Shown here in pieces: positions 1 to 7,841 of a stretch of 64,000 nucleotides of DNA; positions within the stretch are counted from its first letter, which is position 1; each line of letters begins with the position of its first letter. The notes under the pieces were generated by a model, which did not search any database, was not told the origin of the DNA, and saw only the letters and a list, made by a program, of their open reading frames with translations. Made by a program: the position numbers and the translations under genes. The stretch spans positions 106,134 through 170,133 of the forward strand of contig NZ_LMSP01000044.1 of assembly GCF_001429545.1 (NCBI RefSeq). Direction: 5' to 3'. The stretch is from Paenibacillus sp. Soil787 (GTDB lineage Bacteria > Bacillota > Bacilli > Paenibacillales > NBRC-103111).

Positions 1-669
1 ACGGAGCGGCTGCTGAAGCAAGCCCCAGAGCAAGTTTTTGCCGCGTATGGATACCATCCTGAACAAGAACTGCCTACGGAAAATCAGTTGAATGATTTAA
101 TCGAATGGATTCGAGAGCGTTCGACTACGATGATCGCTGTTGGTGAAATTGGTTTGCCCTATTATATGAGGCTTGAGGCTGAAAAAGAGGGACGTGTTTT
201 TGAATTAGCGCCTTACATTGAACTGCTTGAGAGCTTCTTGAAGCTGGCGGTGTCTTTGGATAAACCGGTCGTCTTGCACGCTGTGTATGAAGATGCTGAC
301 ATTGTGTGCGACTTACTCGAGGAGCATGGTATAAAGAAGGCGCATTTTCACTGGTTCAAAGGGTCATATTCAACAGTGGAACGAATGATTCAATCTGGTT
401 ACTTTATCTCCATAACACCGGATGTTCTATATGAAGAGGAAATTCGTACCCTTGTTCGCGATTATCCAATTGCGCTGTTAATGGTCGAAACGGATGGCCC
501 ATGGCCGTTCGAGGGCCCCTTCGAGGGGCAGCAGACGCATCCGCGCATGATTCATGCTGTCATTGAACAGATAGCCCTTCTAAAAGGACTGCCAGTGGAA
601 GAAGCGGCACATACACTTTTAAATAATACCAAACAATTCTACCGTATTCCTTCGTCTCACTTCTTTTAA
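1..669 (+). CDS. TatD family metal-dependent hydrolase (5' end outside window)
   Basis: The reading frame is open from base 1, so the start lies upstream of the window; 222 codons are visible. TatD-type motifs are present: AYGYHPEQ near the visible start (A-x-G-x-HP), VGEIGLP (the Glu ligand segment), VVLHA, and LLMVETDGPWPF near the end (the ETD metal-site motif). Family members are TIM-barrel deoxyribonucleases or hydrolases. The N-terminal HxH metal motif cannot be checked. The GLD of many homologues is GLP here. The next gene follows after a promoter region, so this gene probably ends its own unit. Specific substrate unknown. Confidence 0.85.
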   Translation, partial: TERLLKQAPEQVFAAYGYHPEQELPTENQLNDLIEWIRERSTTMIAVGEIGLPYYMRLEAEKEGRVFELAPYIELLESFLKLAVSLDKPVVLHAVYEDADIVCDLLEEHGIKKAHFHWFKGSYSTVERMIQSGYFISITPDVLYEEEIRTLVRDYPIALLMVETDGPWPFEGPFEGQQTHPRMIHAVIEQIALLKGLPVEEAAHTLLNNTKQFYRIPSSHFF

Positions 670-680
670 TTAAATCTAAC

Positions 681-727
681 TGGACATCTGTTCGTATAGG
701 TTTTATAATAATATAGAACACATGTTC
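681..727 (+). promoter_or_regulatory. tag promoter with two LexA-type boxes
   Basis: A sigma-A promoter is visible: -35 TGGACA (681-686), 17-bp spacer, -10 TATAAT (704-709). Two sites of the Gram-positive SOS form GAAC-N4-GTTC flank the -10. One is GGACATCTGTTC (682-693, one mismatch), overlapping the -35. The other is a perfect core, GAACACATGTTC (716-727), at the expected transcript start. This predicts LexA repression and DNA-damage induction of tag. The sites are seen directly; regulation is inferred. Confidence 0.75.
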
Positions 728-753
728 GATTTATGGATAAGGTGAGTGTTGAA

Positions 754-1308
754 ATGACTATAAGATGCGGTTGGGTTAATGAAGATCCGTTATATATCGA
801 ATACCATGATCATGAATGGGGTGTTCCTGTCCACGATGACCGCCATTTGTTCGAGATGCTTAATCTGGAAGGCGCACAAGCGGGACTCAGCTGGTATACG
901 ATTCTGAAGAAGCGGGAGAGCTACCGGGAAGCGTTCGATGGGTTTGATCCGCATATTATTGTGGACTATGACGATAAGAAGCTGAATGAACTTCTGGAGA
1001 ATCCAGGTATCGTTCGCAATCGCTTGAAAATAGCGTCTGTGGTTCAGAATGCGAAGGCCTTTCTAAAGGTGCAGCAAGAGTTTGGCACATTTGATTCTTA
1101 TATTTGGGGATTCGTTGGCGGAAAACCGGTCAACAATCATTGGACGGATAGGGGTCAGGTGCCTGCTACGACGGAGATTTCGGATGCTATGAGCAAGGAT
1201 TTAAAAAAACGCGGCTTTAAGTTCGTCGGTTCGACGATTTGTTATGCTTATATGCAAGCGGTTGGCATGGTGAATGATCATAACCAAACGTGTTTTCGAT
1301 ATAAATAG
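754..1308 (+). CDS. tag: DNA-3-methyladenine glycosylase I
   Basis: Predicted to remove 3-methyladenine from alkylated DNA as the first step of base excision repair in the cytoplasm. The 184-aa protein has family hallmarks: RCGWV at the N-terminus, YHDHEWGVP, the LNLEGAQAGLSW segment, a central NRLKI helix and the C-terminal KFVGSTICYAYMQAVGMVNDH region. Start chosen at ATG 754 because AAGGTGAG (738-745) is correctly spaced for it; an in-frame ATG at 733 has no ribosome site. It stands alone behind the LexA-type promoter, fitting an SOS-inducible repair gene. A terminator hairpin follows. Confidence 0.93.
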   Translation: MTIRCGWVNEDPLYIEYHDHEWGVPVHDDRHLFEMLNLEGAQAGLSWYTILKKRESYREAFDGFDPHIIVDYDDKKLNELLENPGIVRNRLKIASVVQNAKAFLKVQQEFGTFDSYIWGFVGGKPVNNHWTDRGQVPATTEISDAMSKDLKKRGFKFVGSTICYAYMQAVGMVNDHNQTCFRYK

Positions 1309-1360
1309 CTGCTCAATGACACGAAAGTTTGTGCTGTTACATATAAGTTCCGAAAGCATC

Positions 1361-1404
1361 GGGAGGGTACAAAGTCTTCAAAGACTTCGTAGTCCTTCCT
1401 TTTT
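1361..1404 (+). terminator. terminator after tag
   Basis: Hairpin with AAGTCTT/AAGACTT core arms (1372-1378 and 1381-1387), a GGGAGG/CCTTCC outer pairing and a T-run TTTTTT right after it. It lies about 50 bp after the tag stop. Confidence 0.7.
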
Positions 1405-1506
1405 TAATTTCCAATATTTTCAATGGATGTTAGAATAGAAGGGTGCGGAAAAGTTATAGGGGAAAAGCTGGGTCCTTCCGGATCCACTATTATCGGAGGT
1501 TAATTC

Positions 1507-2187
1507 ATGGGAGTCGAATGGTATGACATGATCGCTAGAAGAAATGGCGGATATAAAAACAATGCCGTATATACGATTGAGGGGATTTCAGCGGAGCAGA
1601 TATTTGAAGAAAGACTGATGAATATGATAGCTAATTTCAATTCAGTCTTAGATGCTGGGTGCGGACATGGAGAATTTACATTAAAGATGTCGAGACATGC
1701 TAAATCGATAATAGGATTTGACAACTCAATTGAAATGATAAAGATTGCTGAGTCAATTTTAGAAGAAAGTAAAGTGAATAATGTAAGCTTTATATGTGCT
1801 ACGACTAAGACTGACTTACCTTTTAGTGATGGACAATTTGATTTAATTTATGACAGAAGAGGACCTACATCTATATTGAATCATAGTAGAATACTTTTTT
1901 CTGGAGGTACTGTATTCGGAATTCACTCAGGAGCATTGGAAACTGTTAAAGATAGATTAAATAGAAATGGATTTATAAACATTGAAATTGAAGAATTTAA
2001 TAGTTCGATTATCTTTTTCCCAAATGAGATTGAATTTGCCAAGTTTATTTCAGGAACACCCGGAAATCCCGATTATACTACTCCAGAGTTAAAAAAGGAA
2101 TTAGAAGTAAAGATTCAAGAGAATATGATAAATGGAAAACTTGGATTGAAAGAATATAAATACATATGGAAAGCTAAGAAACCTTAA
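1507..2187 (+). CDS. class I SAM-dependent methyltransferase
   Basis: 226-aa Rossmann-fold methyltransferase. Motif I is VLDAGCGHGEF (residues about 47-57), followed by the acidic strand-2 end IIGFDNS and the motif IV-like FDLIYDRRG. ATG 1507 has the ribosome site GGAGGT at 1496-1501. The acceptor substrate cannot be told from sequence. The gene is more AT-rich than tag upstream, and so is the next gene, which may mean this pair arrived together. An imperfect hairpin (2210-2241) follows but lacks a clear T-run. Confidence 0.75.
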   Translation: MGVEWYDMIARRNGGYKNNAVYTIEGISAEQIFEERLMNMIANFNSVLDAGCGHGEFTLKMSRHAKSIIGFDNSIEMIKIAESILEESKVNNVSFICATTKTDLPFSDGQFDLIYDRRGPTSILNHSRILFSGGTVFGIHSGALETVKDRLNRNGFINIEIEEFNSSIIFFPNEIEFAKFISGTPGNPDYTTPELKKELEVKIQENMINGKLGLKEYKYIWKAKKP

Positions 2188-2339
2188 TTTTTAGTAAAAT
2201 CGAAGAAGTAGACACCCTCTAACGACGTGTTCTGAGAGGTGTCGGGACAACAACGTTATTCGAAAGTCCACAAAAACTTAACGAAACACGATTATGGTAT
2301 AATTTAATTATAAACCAACTTGAAAGAAGGGAGAATTGA

Positions 2340-2510
2340 ATACTTATTGAACAAGCAAAATTAATAACTTTAGAGATACCTTCCAGCTGGAGTGTTATCA
2401 ATATAACGCGGCGAGATATTAAACCAGAGAACTTTTCTGATGAAGAATATGAGTATGTCTGGGAATTTGATGAGGATATATTACAGTTTGTAAATAAAGA
2501 AAGTAAATGA
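2340..2510 (+). other. possible small gene or remnant without a standard start codon
   Basis: A 56-codon open frame ends at TGA 2508-2510. Its first codon after an in-frame stop is ATA at 2340, which is well spaced from AAGGGAG (2327-2333). A TATAAT (2299-2304) lies upstream. The peptide is acidic and ends DEDILQFVNKESK. It may be a small gene whose ATG mutated to ATA, or a remnant. No family recognised. It comes shortly before trmO. Confidence 0.3.
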
Positions 2511-2563
2511 AAATAATTGAAATCTTTAAAACTAATACCCAGTTGAGAGGTAGGGGGATTTAT

Positions 2564-3028
2564 TTGGAATTTACTGTTAAACCCATAGCATATGTGAGTA
2601 ATTCACGAAAAGAAATTGAAGATGATGCATGGGGTTCCATTATTTCTGAAATCGAACTTATAGATGAATTAAATGAATCATCACTTCAAGGAATTGAAGA
2701 ATTTTCACACCTTGAGATTATTTTCTACTTTGACAAAGTGACGGATGACAAAATTCAGTATGAAGCAAGGCATCCACGAAACAATAAAGAATTTCCCAAA
2801 GTTGGTATATTCGCTCAACGCGGAAAAAATAGACCTAATAAACTGGGTTTAACTACAGTTGAATTGATTGAACATAATCGTAAAAAATTAATTGTGAAAG
2901 ATTTTGATGCAATTGACGGAACTCCTATCATTGATATTAAACCCGTAATGAAAGAATTTCTTCCAAAAAATAAGGTTAAACAAGCTGAATGGTCTAGTGT
3001 ATTGATGGAGGATTATTGGAAGACCTAA
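2564..3028 (+). CDS. trmO: TrmO/TsaA-like tRNA methyltransferase
   Basis: TsaA-like beta-barrel protein of 154 aa. Family members methylate N6-threonylcarbamoyladenosine at tRNA position 37 using SAM. Visible signatures: FTVKPIAYVSNSR at the N-terminus, GIEEFSHLEIIFYFDKV, YEARHPRNN, the KVGIFAQRGKNRPNKLGLT block and DAIDGTPIIDIKP. Start set at TTG 2564 because AGGTAGGGGG ends seven bases before it and the conserved domain begins at once; the longer frame from ATG 2507 has no ribosome site. Terminator follows. Confidence 0.85.
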   Translation: MEFTVKPIAYVSNSRKEIEDDAWGSIISEIELIDELNESSLQGIEEFSHLEIIFYFDKVTDDKIQYEARHPRNNKEFPKVGIFAQRGKNRPNKLGLTTVELIEHNRKKLIVKDFDAIDGTPIIDIKPVMKEFLPKNKVKQAEWSSVLMEDYWKT

Positions 3029-3067
3029 AATAACAAAATACCGTAGAGACTAGTAGTGATAAAGAGA

Positions 3068-3109
3068 AAGGCCATCTGATAGGGCGATTTGTCCAAATCA
3101 GTTGGCCTT
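3068..3109 (+). terminator. hairpin terminator between trmO and the convergent unknown gene
   Basis: Long stem AAGGCCA-CTGAT paired with ATCAG-TTGGCCTT, followed by a T-rich TTGTTTGTG. Placed between convergent genes, so it may serve both strands. Confidence 0.65.
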
Positions 3110-3122
3110 GTTTGTGCTTCAA

Positions 3123-3425
3123 TCAGGCGTATTGGAGTTGTTTCTCCATCAAGTTGGTTTTAATTAAATAGATTCTCTTGCGAATGTAGAAGTCATATAC
3201 GGCTCCTGTTAGTTCGCGAGGTTTAATGCGGTTATTTGTGTCGTTATCTATGATTGTCACCGAACCATCGTCATAAAACTTGAACGTATAATCGGCGTAG
3301 TGGGTGTGTGCTTCGTCCAGCATGGCGTCAATCTGTCCGGGAAGAAGATGGTCAGTGTCACACAATGCCTTATGGTACCAATAATCCCTCTCAATAAAAC
3401 GAAAATTGTGACTGGTGTTCATCAT
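3123..3425 (-). CDS. small unknown protein, probably SOS-controlled
   Basis: 100-aa soluble protein starting MMNTSHNFRF. Start at 3425 is set by AGGAGG (complement of 3434-3439) eight bases upstream; the longer frame from 3455 would start inside a LexA-type box. It is rich in Tyr, Asp and His (DYWYHKALCDTDH; FKFYDDGSVTIIDND). No domain recognised; YolD-like proteins were considered but their motif is absent. Two LexA-type boxes lie in its promoter, so it is probably damage-inducible. Confidence 0.7.
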   Translation of the reverse strand: MMNTSHNFRFIERDYWYHKALCDTDHLLPGQIDAMLDEAHTHYADYTFKFYDDGSVTIIDNDTNNRIKPRELTGAVYDFYIRKRIYLIKTNLMEKQLQYA

Positions 3426-3449
3426 GTTAACAACCTCCTCATCTAATTG

Positions 3450-3490
3450 GAACATTTGTTCTTGTTTTTATTATAGCAAACAAATGTTCG
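3450..3490 (-). promoter_or_regulatory. two LexA-type boxes in front of the unknown gene
   Basis: GAACATTTGTTC (3450-3461) is a perfect GAAC-N4-GTTC core. CAAACAAATGTTCG (3477-3490) is the same site with one mismatch. Between them on the minus strand is TATAAT (complement of about 3470-3475), so the boxes flank the -10. The layout is like that of the tag promoter. Regulation is inferred. Confidence 0.7.
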
Positions 3491-3535
3491 TAATGGAAGG
3501 GGAATCTATGAAAAATGGGAAATATATTCATATGC

Positions 3536-3566
3536 AAAAAACCTCCAATCAATAGGATTGGAGGTT
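3536..3566 (-). terminator. terminator of the ypdA-like gene
   Basis: Perfect 11-bp stem AACCTCCAATC/GATTGGAGGTT (3540-3550 and 3556-3566) with a T-run on the minus strand (A-run 3536-3541 on plus). The stop codon of the reductase gene lies in the loop and left arm. Confidence 0.9.
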
Positions 3567-4544
3567 CGTTCGTGAAACGATATGCTTCGTTATGGCCAGA
3601 CCATGCATACGGCCTGTTTCAATGAAAATTTCGTTCGCATCGTATTTAGATGAAGCGACAACCCCAGCTACATATAAACCTGGGATGTTCGTTTCCATCG
3701 TGTCAGGTTGAACAAGAGGAGCGCCATTTTCTTCGTGAAATTGTACACCGATGGAGGTCAGAAGCTCGCGATCTGGTCGAAATCCGGTCAGGGCAAGTAC
3801 GAAGTCATTGTCTAAAGTGACATGTTCGGTTACTTTTCGCACAGTAATGGTATGCTCGTCAATACGTTCAACTTGGGAATCGAACCACATGTTAATACGG
3901 CCTTTTTTCACCATACTTTCAAATAGAGGACGAACCCATGGTTTAATGTTAGCTGAGAAGTCTTTACCGCGGTAAACCACTGTAACTTCAGCGCCAACTC
4001 TAAGCAAATCCATAGCGGCATCGACTGCGGAGTTGTTTCCGCCAATAACGGCTACTTTTGCTCCGGCATAAGGGTGGGCTTCTTTATAGTAATGCGTTGT
4101 CTTAGGCAGTCCTTCACCGGGAATACCGAGTAAATTAGGATGATCAAAGTAGCCCGTAGCTACGATGACATTGCTTGTGTCATACGCCGCCTTTTTCCCA
4201 AATTGATCCTCCGTATGCACTGTGAATCCAGTCTCCAATCGTTCGATAGAAACAACTTCCTCATAGGAACGAATTCGCAACCGCTCTCTACGCGCAACCT
4301 CTCTATAGTAGACTAAAGCTTCTTGGCGATAAGGTTTTTCATGAGGTGTTGTGAACGGATAACCGCCGATTTCCAACAGTTCAGGTGTGCTGAAAAACTG
4401 CAAATAGGTAGGATATAAATAAATGGCATTTACGATGCAGCTTTTTTCTATAAGTAAAGGTGAAAGGCCTTCGCGCTGTAAGGCGATAGCGGCTGATAAT
4501 CCGCAAGGACCCGCACCAATAATGATGACTTGTTCCAATGTCAC
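3549..4544 (-). CDS. ypdA: YpdA family bacillithiol disulfide reductase (Bdr)
   Basis: Flavoprotein of 331 aa predicted to reduce oxidised bacillithiol with NADPH, completing the bacilliredoxin cycle. It has an N-terminal FAD motif (VIIIGAGPCGLSAAIAL), the YpdA-specific stretch IYLYPTYLQFFSTPELLEIGG, an ATGYFDHP turn, a second nucleotide motif (VAVIGGNNSAVDAA) and a C-terminal GLYVAGVVA FAD-contact segment. Length matches the family. Monocistronic with its own terminator. Its presence suggests bacillithiol is this organism's main low-molecular-weight thiol, relevant to the electrophile-related genes at 31-64 kb. Confidence 0.88.
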   Translation of the reverse strand: MTLEQVIIIGAGPCGLSAAIALQREGLSPLLIEKSCIVNAIYLYPTYLQFFSTPELLEIGGYPFTTPHEKPYRQEALVYYREVARRERLRIRSYEEVVSIERLETGFTVHTEDQFGKKAAYDTSNVIVATGYFDHPNLLGIPGEGLPKTTHYYKEAHPYAGAKVAVIGGNNSAVDAAMDLLRVGAEVTVVYRGKDFSANIKPWVRPLFESMVKKGRINMWFDSQVERIDEHTITVRKVTEHVTLDNDFVLALTGFRPDRELLTSIGVQFHEENGAPLVQPDTMETNIPGLYVAGVVASSKYDANEIFIETGRMHGLAITKHIVSRTNLQSY

Positions 4545-4613
4545 AACCTCCCCAAGACTAAATACTCATTCCATAGTATCGCAAGCTGAGGGAGATGCCA
4601 AGTTGCGCAAAGC

Positions 4614-4662
4614 AAAAAAGAGCAGACGCCTACCCCTAACTTCAGGAATAGCAGACTGCTCT
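4614..4662 (-). terminator. terminator of the small acidic protein gene
   Basis: Arms AGAGCAG (4619-4625) and CTGCTCT (4656-4662) with a run of T on the minus strand (4614-4619). Confidence 0.65.
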
Positions 4663-4680
4663 AAATGGAAGAATGACTCC

Positions 4681-4857
4681 TTATTTCTGATTCAATTGCC
4701 GCTCTTCGTTACCTTCACTGATGTCATCTTCCGCTATGTTGACAGGTGTCGTATCAGGTGCATTTTCTAATGTGTCGTTAACGAAAGCCATATCTTGATT
4801 TTTCGCATTCATATTCGTTGTGCCTTTGTATTTGCCTCTATGCTTCTCGTTTTCCAT
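4681..4857 (-). CDS. small acidic hydrophilic protein
   Basis: 58-aa protein starting MENEKHRGKYKG and ending EERQLNQK, with no hydrophobic segment and a strongly acidic middle. A ribosome site AAAGGAAG precedes ATG (complement of 4855-4857) and a terminator follows the stop, which supports a real gene. No family recognised; small proteins like this are common in spore-formers, but no spore motif is visible. Confidence 0.6.
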   Translation of the reverse strand: MENEKHRGKYKGTTNMNAKNQDMAFVNDTLENAPDTTPVNIAEDDISEGNEERQLNQK

Positions 4858-5010
4858 GTCGTTCTTCCTTTCAAGGGCAGTTTAACGTTCAGCTTTAACG
4901 TGTACAGTTGTGGTTGTTTTTATTCTCCAATAAATAGGAAAGTTGATGAAACCCAAGAAAGCTTGGCGTCGTCTAGTTGAGTAGATGAATTGTGTAAGGG
5001 ATGGTGGAAT

Positions 5011-5952
5011 ATGATTCAAGTGCTTGTGCAAAAATTGGCAGCAGCCAAAGAAAATGGCCGGATGCAAGTGGTTTGGTCGGTCCGTTTAGCGGATTTAGAA
5101 AAAGAATGGAGTAACACAAAAGACCATATTGTCATTTGGGAAGAACAACTCATCAAAGAAAAAAGAGATGTAGAAAAATTGAAAACTCGCAGCTTTACCA
5201 GCTTTTTGTATGAGATAATGAACAAGAAAGCAGAGAAACTGGCTGTTGAAGAACAAGAGTTGCTGGAATTGAGATTTAGATATGATGAAGCGGTTAGGCG
5301 AAGGGATCATCTCGAACAAGAAATACAAGAGATGCGGAATAAGCTCCATTCCGTGCGATTCTGGGACTTAGAGGTGGAAGATTTGACCCTTCAAATTGAA
5401 ACCTACATTCATACTAATGACTCTGGGAAGAGCAGGCAGCTGAGGGAGCTCTTAGAACAGAAAGCCGAGTTTCAATTACAAGCCAAAGAGCTTCAAGAAG
5501 CGTTGAGTGCAGGGGAATCGGTCATGGATCATTTGCAATTAGCGGCTGGATCACTTCGTTCTGCGCGCAATTGGGGTACTTATGATATGCTCGGTGGCGG
5601 CATGCTGTCTACGCATTTCAAACATGGAAAAATTGATGAAGCCATGGATCATATGCACGCTGCTCGGAGTAGTCTAAGTCGTTTTGAAAAGGAACTTAAG
5701 GATGTTCATATGACATTGTCTATGGATAGCCAGATTAGCGGATTTCTCAAATTCTCAGATTATTTTTTTGATGGATTAATAATTGACTGGTTGGTTCAAG
5801 ACAAGATTCAAGAAAAATCTAAACAAGTAGAAAATAAATCGAAGGAAGTGAAACGACTTTGTAACGAATTGGAGCAAGCTTTACGCAAGGCGGAGTCGAA
5901 CGTGGGAGAAGCAAAGAGGTTATATAGTTCGGTGATACAAAATCCGCTATAA
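5011..5952 (+). CDS. coiled-coil protein of unknown function
   Basis: 313-aa cytoplasmic protein, almost all charged helix with Glu/Lys/Leu heptads (residues about 15-115, 125-175 and 250-310). The middle holds a conserved-looking glycine-rich block, RNWGTYDMLGGGMLSTHFKH, followed by DEAMDHMHAARSSL. No signal peptide or membrane segment. Start at ATG 5011 has an AAGGGATGG site; a TTG at 4990 extends the frame without one. Function unknown. Confidence 0.75.
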   Translation: MIQVLVQKLAAAKENGRMQVVWSVRLADLEKEWSNTKDHIVIWEEQLIKEKRDVEKLKTRSFTSFLYEIMNKKAEKLAVEEQELLELRFRYDEAVRRRDHLEQEIQEMRNKLHSVRFWDLEVEDLTLQIETYIHTNDSGKSRQLRELLEQKAEFQLQAKELQEALSAGESVMDHLQLAAGSLRSARNWGTYDMLGGGMLSTHFKHGKIDEAMDHMHAARSSLSRFEKELKDVHMTLSMDSQISGFLKFSDYFFDGLIIDWLVQDKIQEKSKQVENKSKEVKRLCNELEQALRKAESNVGEAKRLYSSVIQNPL

Positions 5953-6063
5953 TGGATATATATAGATGGAGACAAAAGTTCTAAAAAGCAGATCTTAAGA
6001 GCTGGCGGCAATACCTGGGGTTGAGTAGTTTGAAGTAGGACGATTTTTGAGTGAGGTGCTCGT

Positions 6064-6321
6064 ATGAAACCATTGAAATTAGCAAAAGAAGAGAAGGAAT
6101 TGTTGATTGAGGATTTGCAAGGTCATCTGGAGTTAGATCACAATATTGAATTAGGACGTTTGGCCACGGAACAATTAATCGATTATATGCTTCAACAATT
6201 GGCTGCGCCTATTTATAACCAGGCCATAGAAGATGCTGGCAAAACATTGATGGAAAGAATGAGTTCATTAGAAGAGGACCTCTACGCCATGAAAATGACG
6301 AAAAAAATAACACGCAGATAA
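6064..6321 (+). CDS. DUF2164 family protein
   Basis: 85-aa protein. The order KLAKEEKELLIEDLQGHL, then ELGRLATEQLIDYMLQQLAAPIYNQAIEDA, matches the DUF2164 pattern (short helical domain ending in xIYNQAIxDA). The C-terminal tail is basic. Function of the family is unknown. It sits shortly upstream of the NUDIX gene with a 39-bp gap and could be co-transcribed. Confidence 0.75.
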   Translation: MKPLKLAKEEKELLIEDLQGHLELDHNIELGRLATEQLIDYMLQQLAAPIYNQAIEDAGKTLMERMSSLEEDLYAMKMTKKITRR

Positions 6322-6360
6322 CAGGTACATAAAAGGATCTGAGAGGAGACCTCGAGCAAT

Positions 6361-6999
6361 TTGAACAAGTCAGAAGAGATGTTCGATATCTATGATGAAA
6401 AGATGAATAGGCTTGGGGTGGCTCCGCGCTCAGAAGTGCATGCGAAAGGGCTGTGGCATCGCACTTTTCAGTGTTGGATCGTTAGCCTAGAAGGGAAGGA
6501 ACCTAATCTCCTACTCCAGTTAAGACATCCAGAGAAGGATCTGTTTCCGAATTTGCTGGACATTTCTTGCGCCGGGCATCTCGCTGCTGGAGAAACCCCG
6601 GAAGACGGTGTGAGGGAACTTGAGGAAGAGCTGGGGCTGAAGGTTGATTTCAGTGATTTAATCCCTTGCGGGATGTTTGCAGAAGAAGATCTGATTTCGG
6701 ATCAACTCATGGATCGTGAGTTTTGTCATGTGTTTATATATCGATGTGACCAACCGCTGAATCGATATACGCTGCAACCGGATGAGGTCAGCGGATTGTT
6801 CGTAGTAAGTGTCGCAGAGTTGGAGCGTTTAGTTCACAAAGAAACAAAAGAAATAATGGCTAGTGGCTATAAAATGGGTATCGAAGGCGGGTTAGATCAA
6901 ACAAGTCTGCTAATGACTCTAGATCATTTGGTGCCGCATCCAGTCGCTTATTTTGATCTTGTGTTTCGTAGATTAAGGGAAAATGGATGGGCTGAATGA
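6361..6999 (+). CDS. NUDIX hydrolase, IPP-isomerase-like subgroup
   Basis: 212-aa protein with a complete Nudix box GHLAAGETPEDGVRELEEEL, giving the G-x5-E-x7-REUxEE catalytic pattern. The start (MFDIYDEKMNRLG, then WHRTFQCWIV) resembles the isopentenyl-diphosphate isomerase-like Nudix group, though isomerase activity is not implied. TTG 6361 is chosen because GAGAGGAGAC (6341-6350) lies ten bases upstream; ATG 6379 is an alternative. Substrate unknown. Confidence 0.85.
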   Translation: MNKSEEMFDIYDEKMNRLGVAPRSEVHAKGLWHRTFQCWIVSLEGKEPNLLLQLRHPEKDLFPNLLDISCAGHLAAGETPEDGVRELEEELGLKVDFSDLIPCGMFAEEDLISDQLMDREFCHVFIYRCDQPLNRYTLQPDEVSGLFVVSVAELERLVHKETKEIMASGYKMGIEGGLDQTSLLMTLDHLVPHPVAYFDLVFRRLRENGWAE

Positions 7000-7032
7000 A
7001 AAAGAACCGTATCGGGTGACCCAATCGGTTCT
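6998..7032 (-). terminator. terminator of the DUF2533-small membrane protein operon
   Basis: Stem AGAACCG...CGGTTCT (7003-7032) extended by an imperfect ATCGGGT/ACCCAAT pairing, with a T-run on the minus strand over 6998-7003. It abuts the NUDIX stop codon. Confidence 0.7.
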
Positions 7033-7052
7033 CATTGCGTACATAACATTTT

Positions 7053-7217
7053 TTAGGCGAAGTACTTGTTCGCTATGTAGGCATAAGCGATATAACAGAC
7101 AATGGAGAGTCCGATACAGACAATACCGAGAGCTGTTTTCCGCTTAAACAAAAGCAAGAATCCGGCACTAAATGCTGATCCCATAACTAGCATTGAAATA
7201 AAAGTTAGAACACCCAT
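7053..7217 (-). CDS. small two-helix membrane protein
   Basis: 54-aa protein starting MGVLTFISML with two hydrophobic helices (about residues 2-24 and 30-48) separated by KRKTA. AAGGAGAT precedes the ATG at the right distance. It follows the DUF2533 gene by 14 bp and shares its terminator, so the two form an operon. No family recognised. Confidence 0.65.
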   Translation of the reverse strand: MGVLTFISMLVMGSAFSAGFLLLFKRKTALGIVCIGLSIVCYIAYAYIANKYFA

Positions 7218-7231
7218 CGTTATTTATCTCC

Positions 7232-7486
7232 TTAACCTTTGTTTACGTAATCACGCACCATATCTTCTGTTACATAAGAACGGAGCGGAGAAATACCTTC
7301 TTTGGCATGGGCGATGATTTGGGCTGTTACGGCGTTGATCGCATCAACATTAAAAGGGAGCCCGCTTCTGCACAGATCGACAGCAGCGTCAATAGCTTGC
7401 TCACGCTGTTCATCTAGCTCTGCAAACCTAACGAGATGTAGGTGCTGTGCATTCGAATGTTTGGATATCGCTTCATGTACATTCAT
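7232..7486 (-). CDS. DUF2533 (YpbS-like) protein
   Basis: 84-aa protein: MNVHEAISKHS, then FAELDEQREQAIDAAVDLCRSG, DAINAVTAQI, and VTEDMVRDYV. This order fits the DUF2533 family of Bacillales (YpbS-like). The ATG at 7486 is nine bases from AAGGAG; an in-frame TTG at 7492 is too close to it. Function unknown. First gene of a two-gene operon with the small membrane protein. Confidence 0.75.
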   Translation of the reverse strand: MNVHEAISKHSNAQHLHLVRFAELDEQREQAIDAAVDLCRSGLPFNVDAINAVTAQIIAHAKEGISPLRSYVTEDMVRDYVNKG

Positions 7487-7626
7487 CTTCAAGTTCTCCT
7501 TTAGTGACCATATTCTAATCTAGTATACACGATTGAATGGATGAGGAACAGTTTTTGCAGGAGGAAATCCGAACAATAATCGACATTATAAAGTTCACCT
7601 CATTAATGATTAGTGTCATTAATTAA

Positions 7627-7803
7627 ATGAGAGGGGTCCAGACGCGAGTCGTTGAAATGCCGGAGGATTTCAAAGTGTTACTGGAGGCGAACGTACAAGC
7701 TAATCTGGCTTACAATAAACTTTCCTATTCGCACAAAAAAGAATATGTGACATGGATACACAGTGCAATGAAGAAGGAAACACGAGCGAAACGCAGAGAG
7801 TAA
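7627..7803 (+). CDS. YdeI/OmpD-associated-type small protein
   Basis: 58-aa protein matching only the C-terminal helical part of YdeI/OmpD-associated proteins: VEMPEDFKVLLEANVQANLAYNKL, then SYSHKKEYVTWIHSAMKKETRAKRR split over two helices. No AGGAGG-like site at the usual distance from ATG 7627, and an in-frame stop immediately precedes it. It may be a stand-alone short family member or a shortened remnant. The hrpB gene starts 38 bp after its stop. Confidence 0.6.
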   Translation: MRGVQTRVVEMPEDFKVLLEANVQANLAYNKLSYSHKKEYVTWIHSAMKKETRAKRRE

Positions 7804-7841
7804 GCGATAACAAGACTGACAGAAGCCCCGGAGTGAAACTA

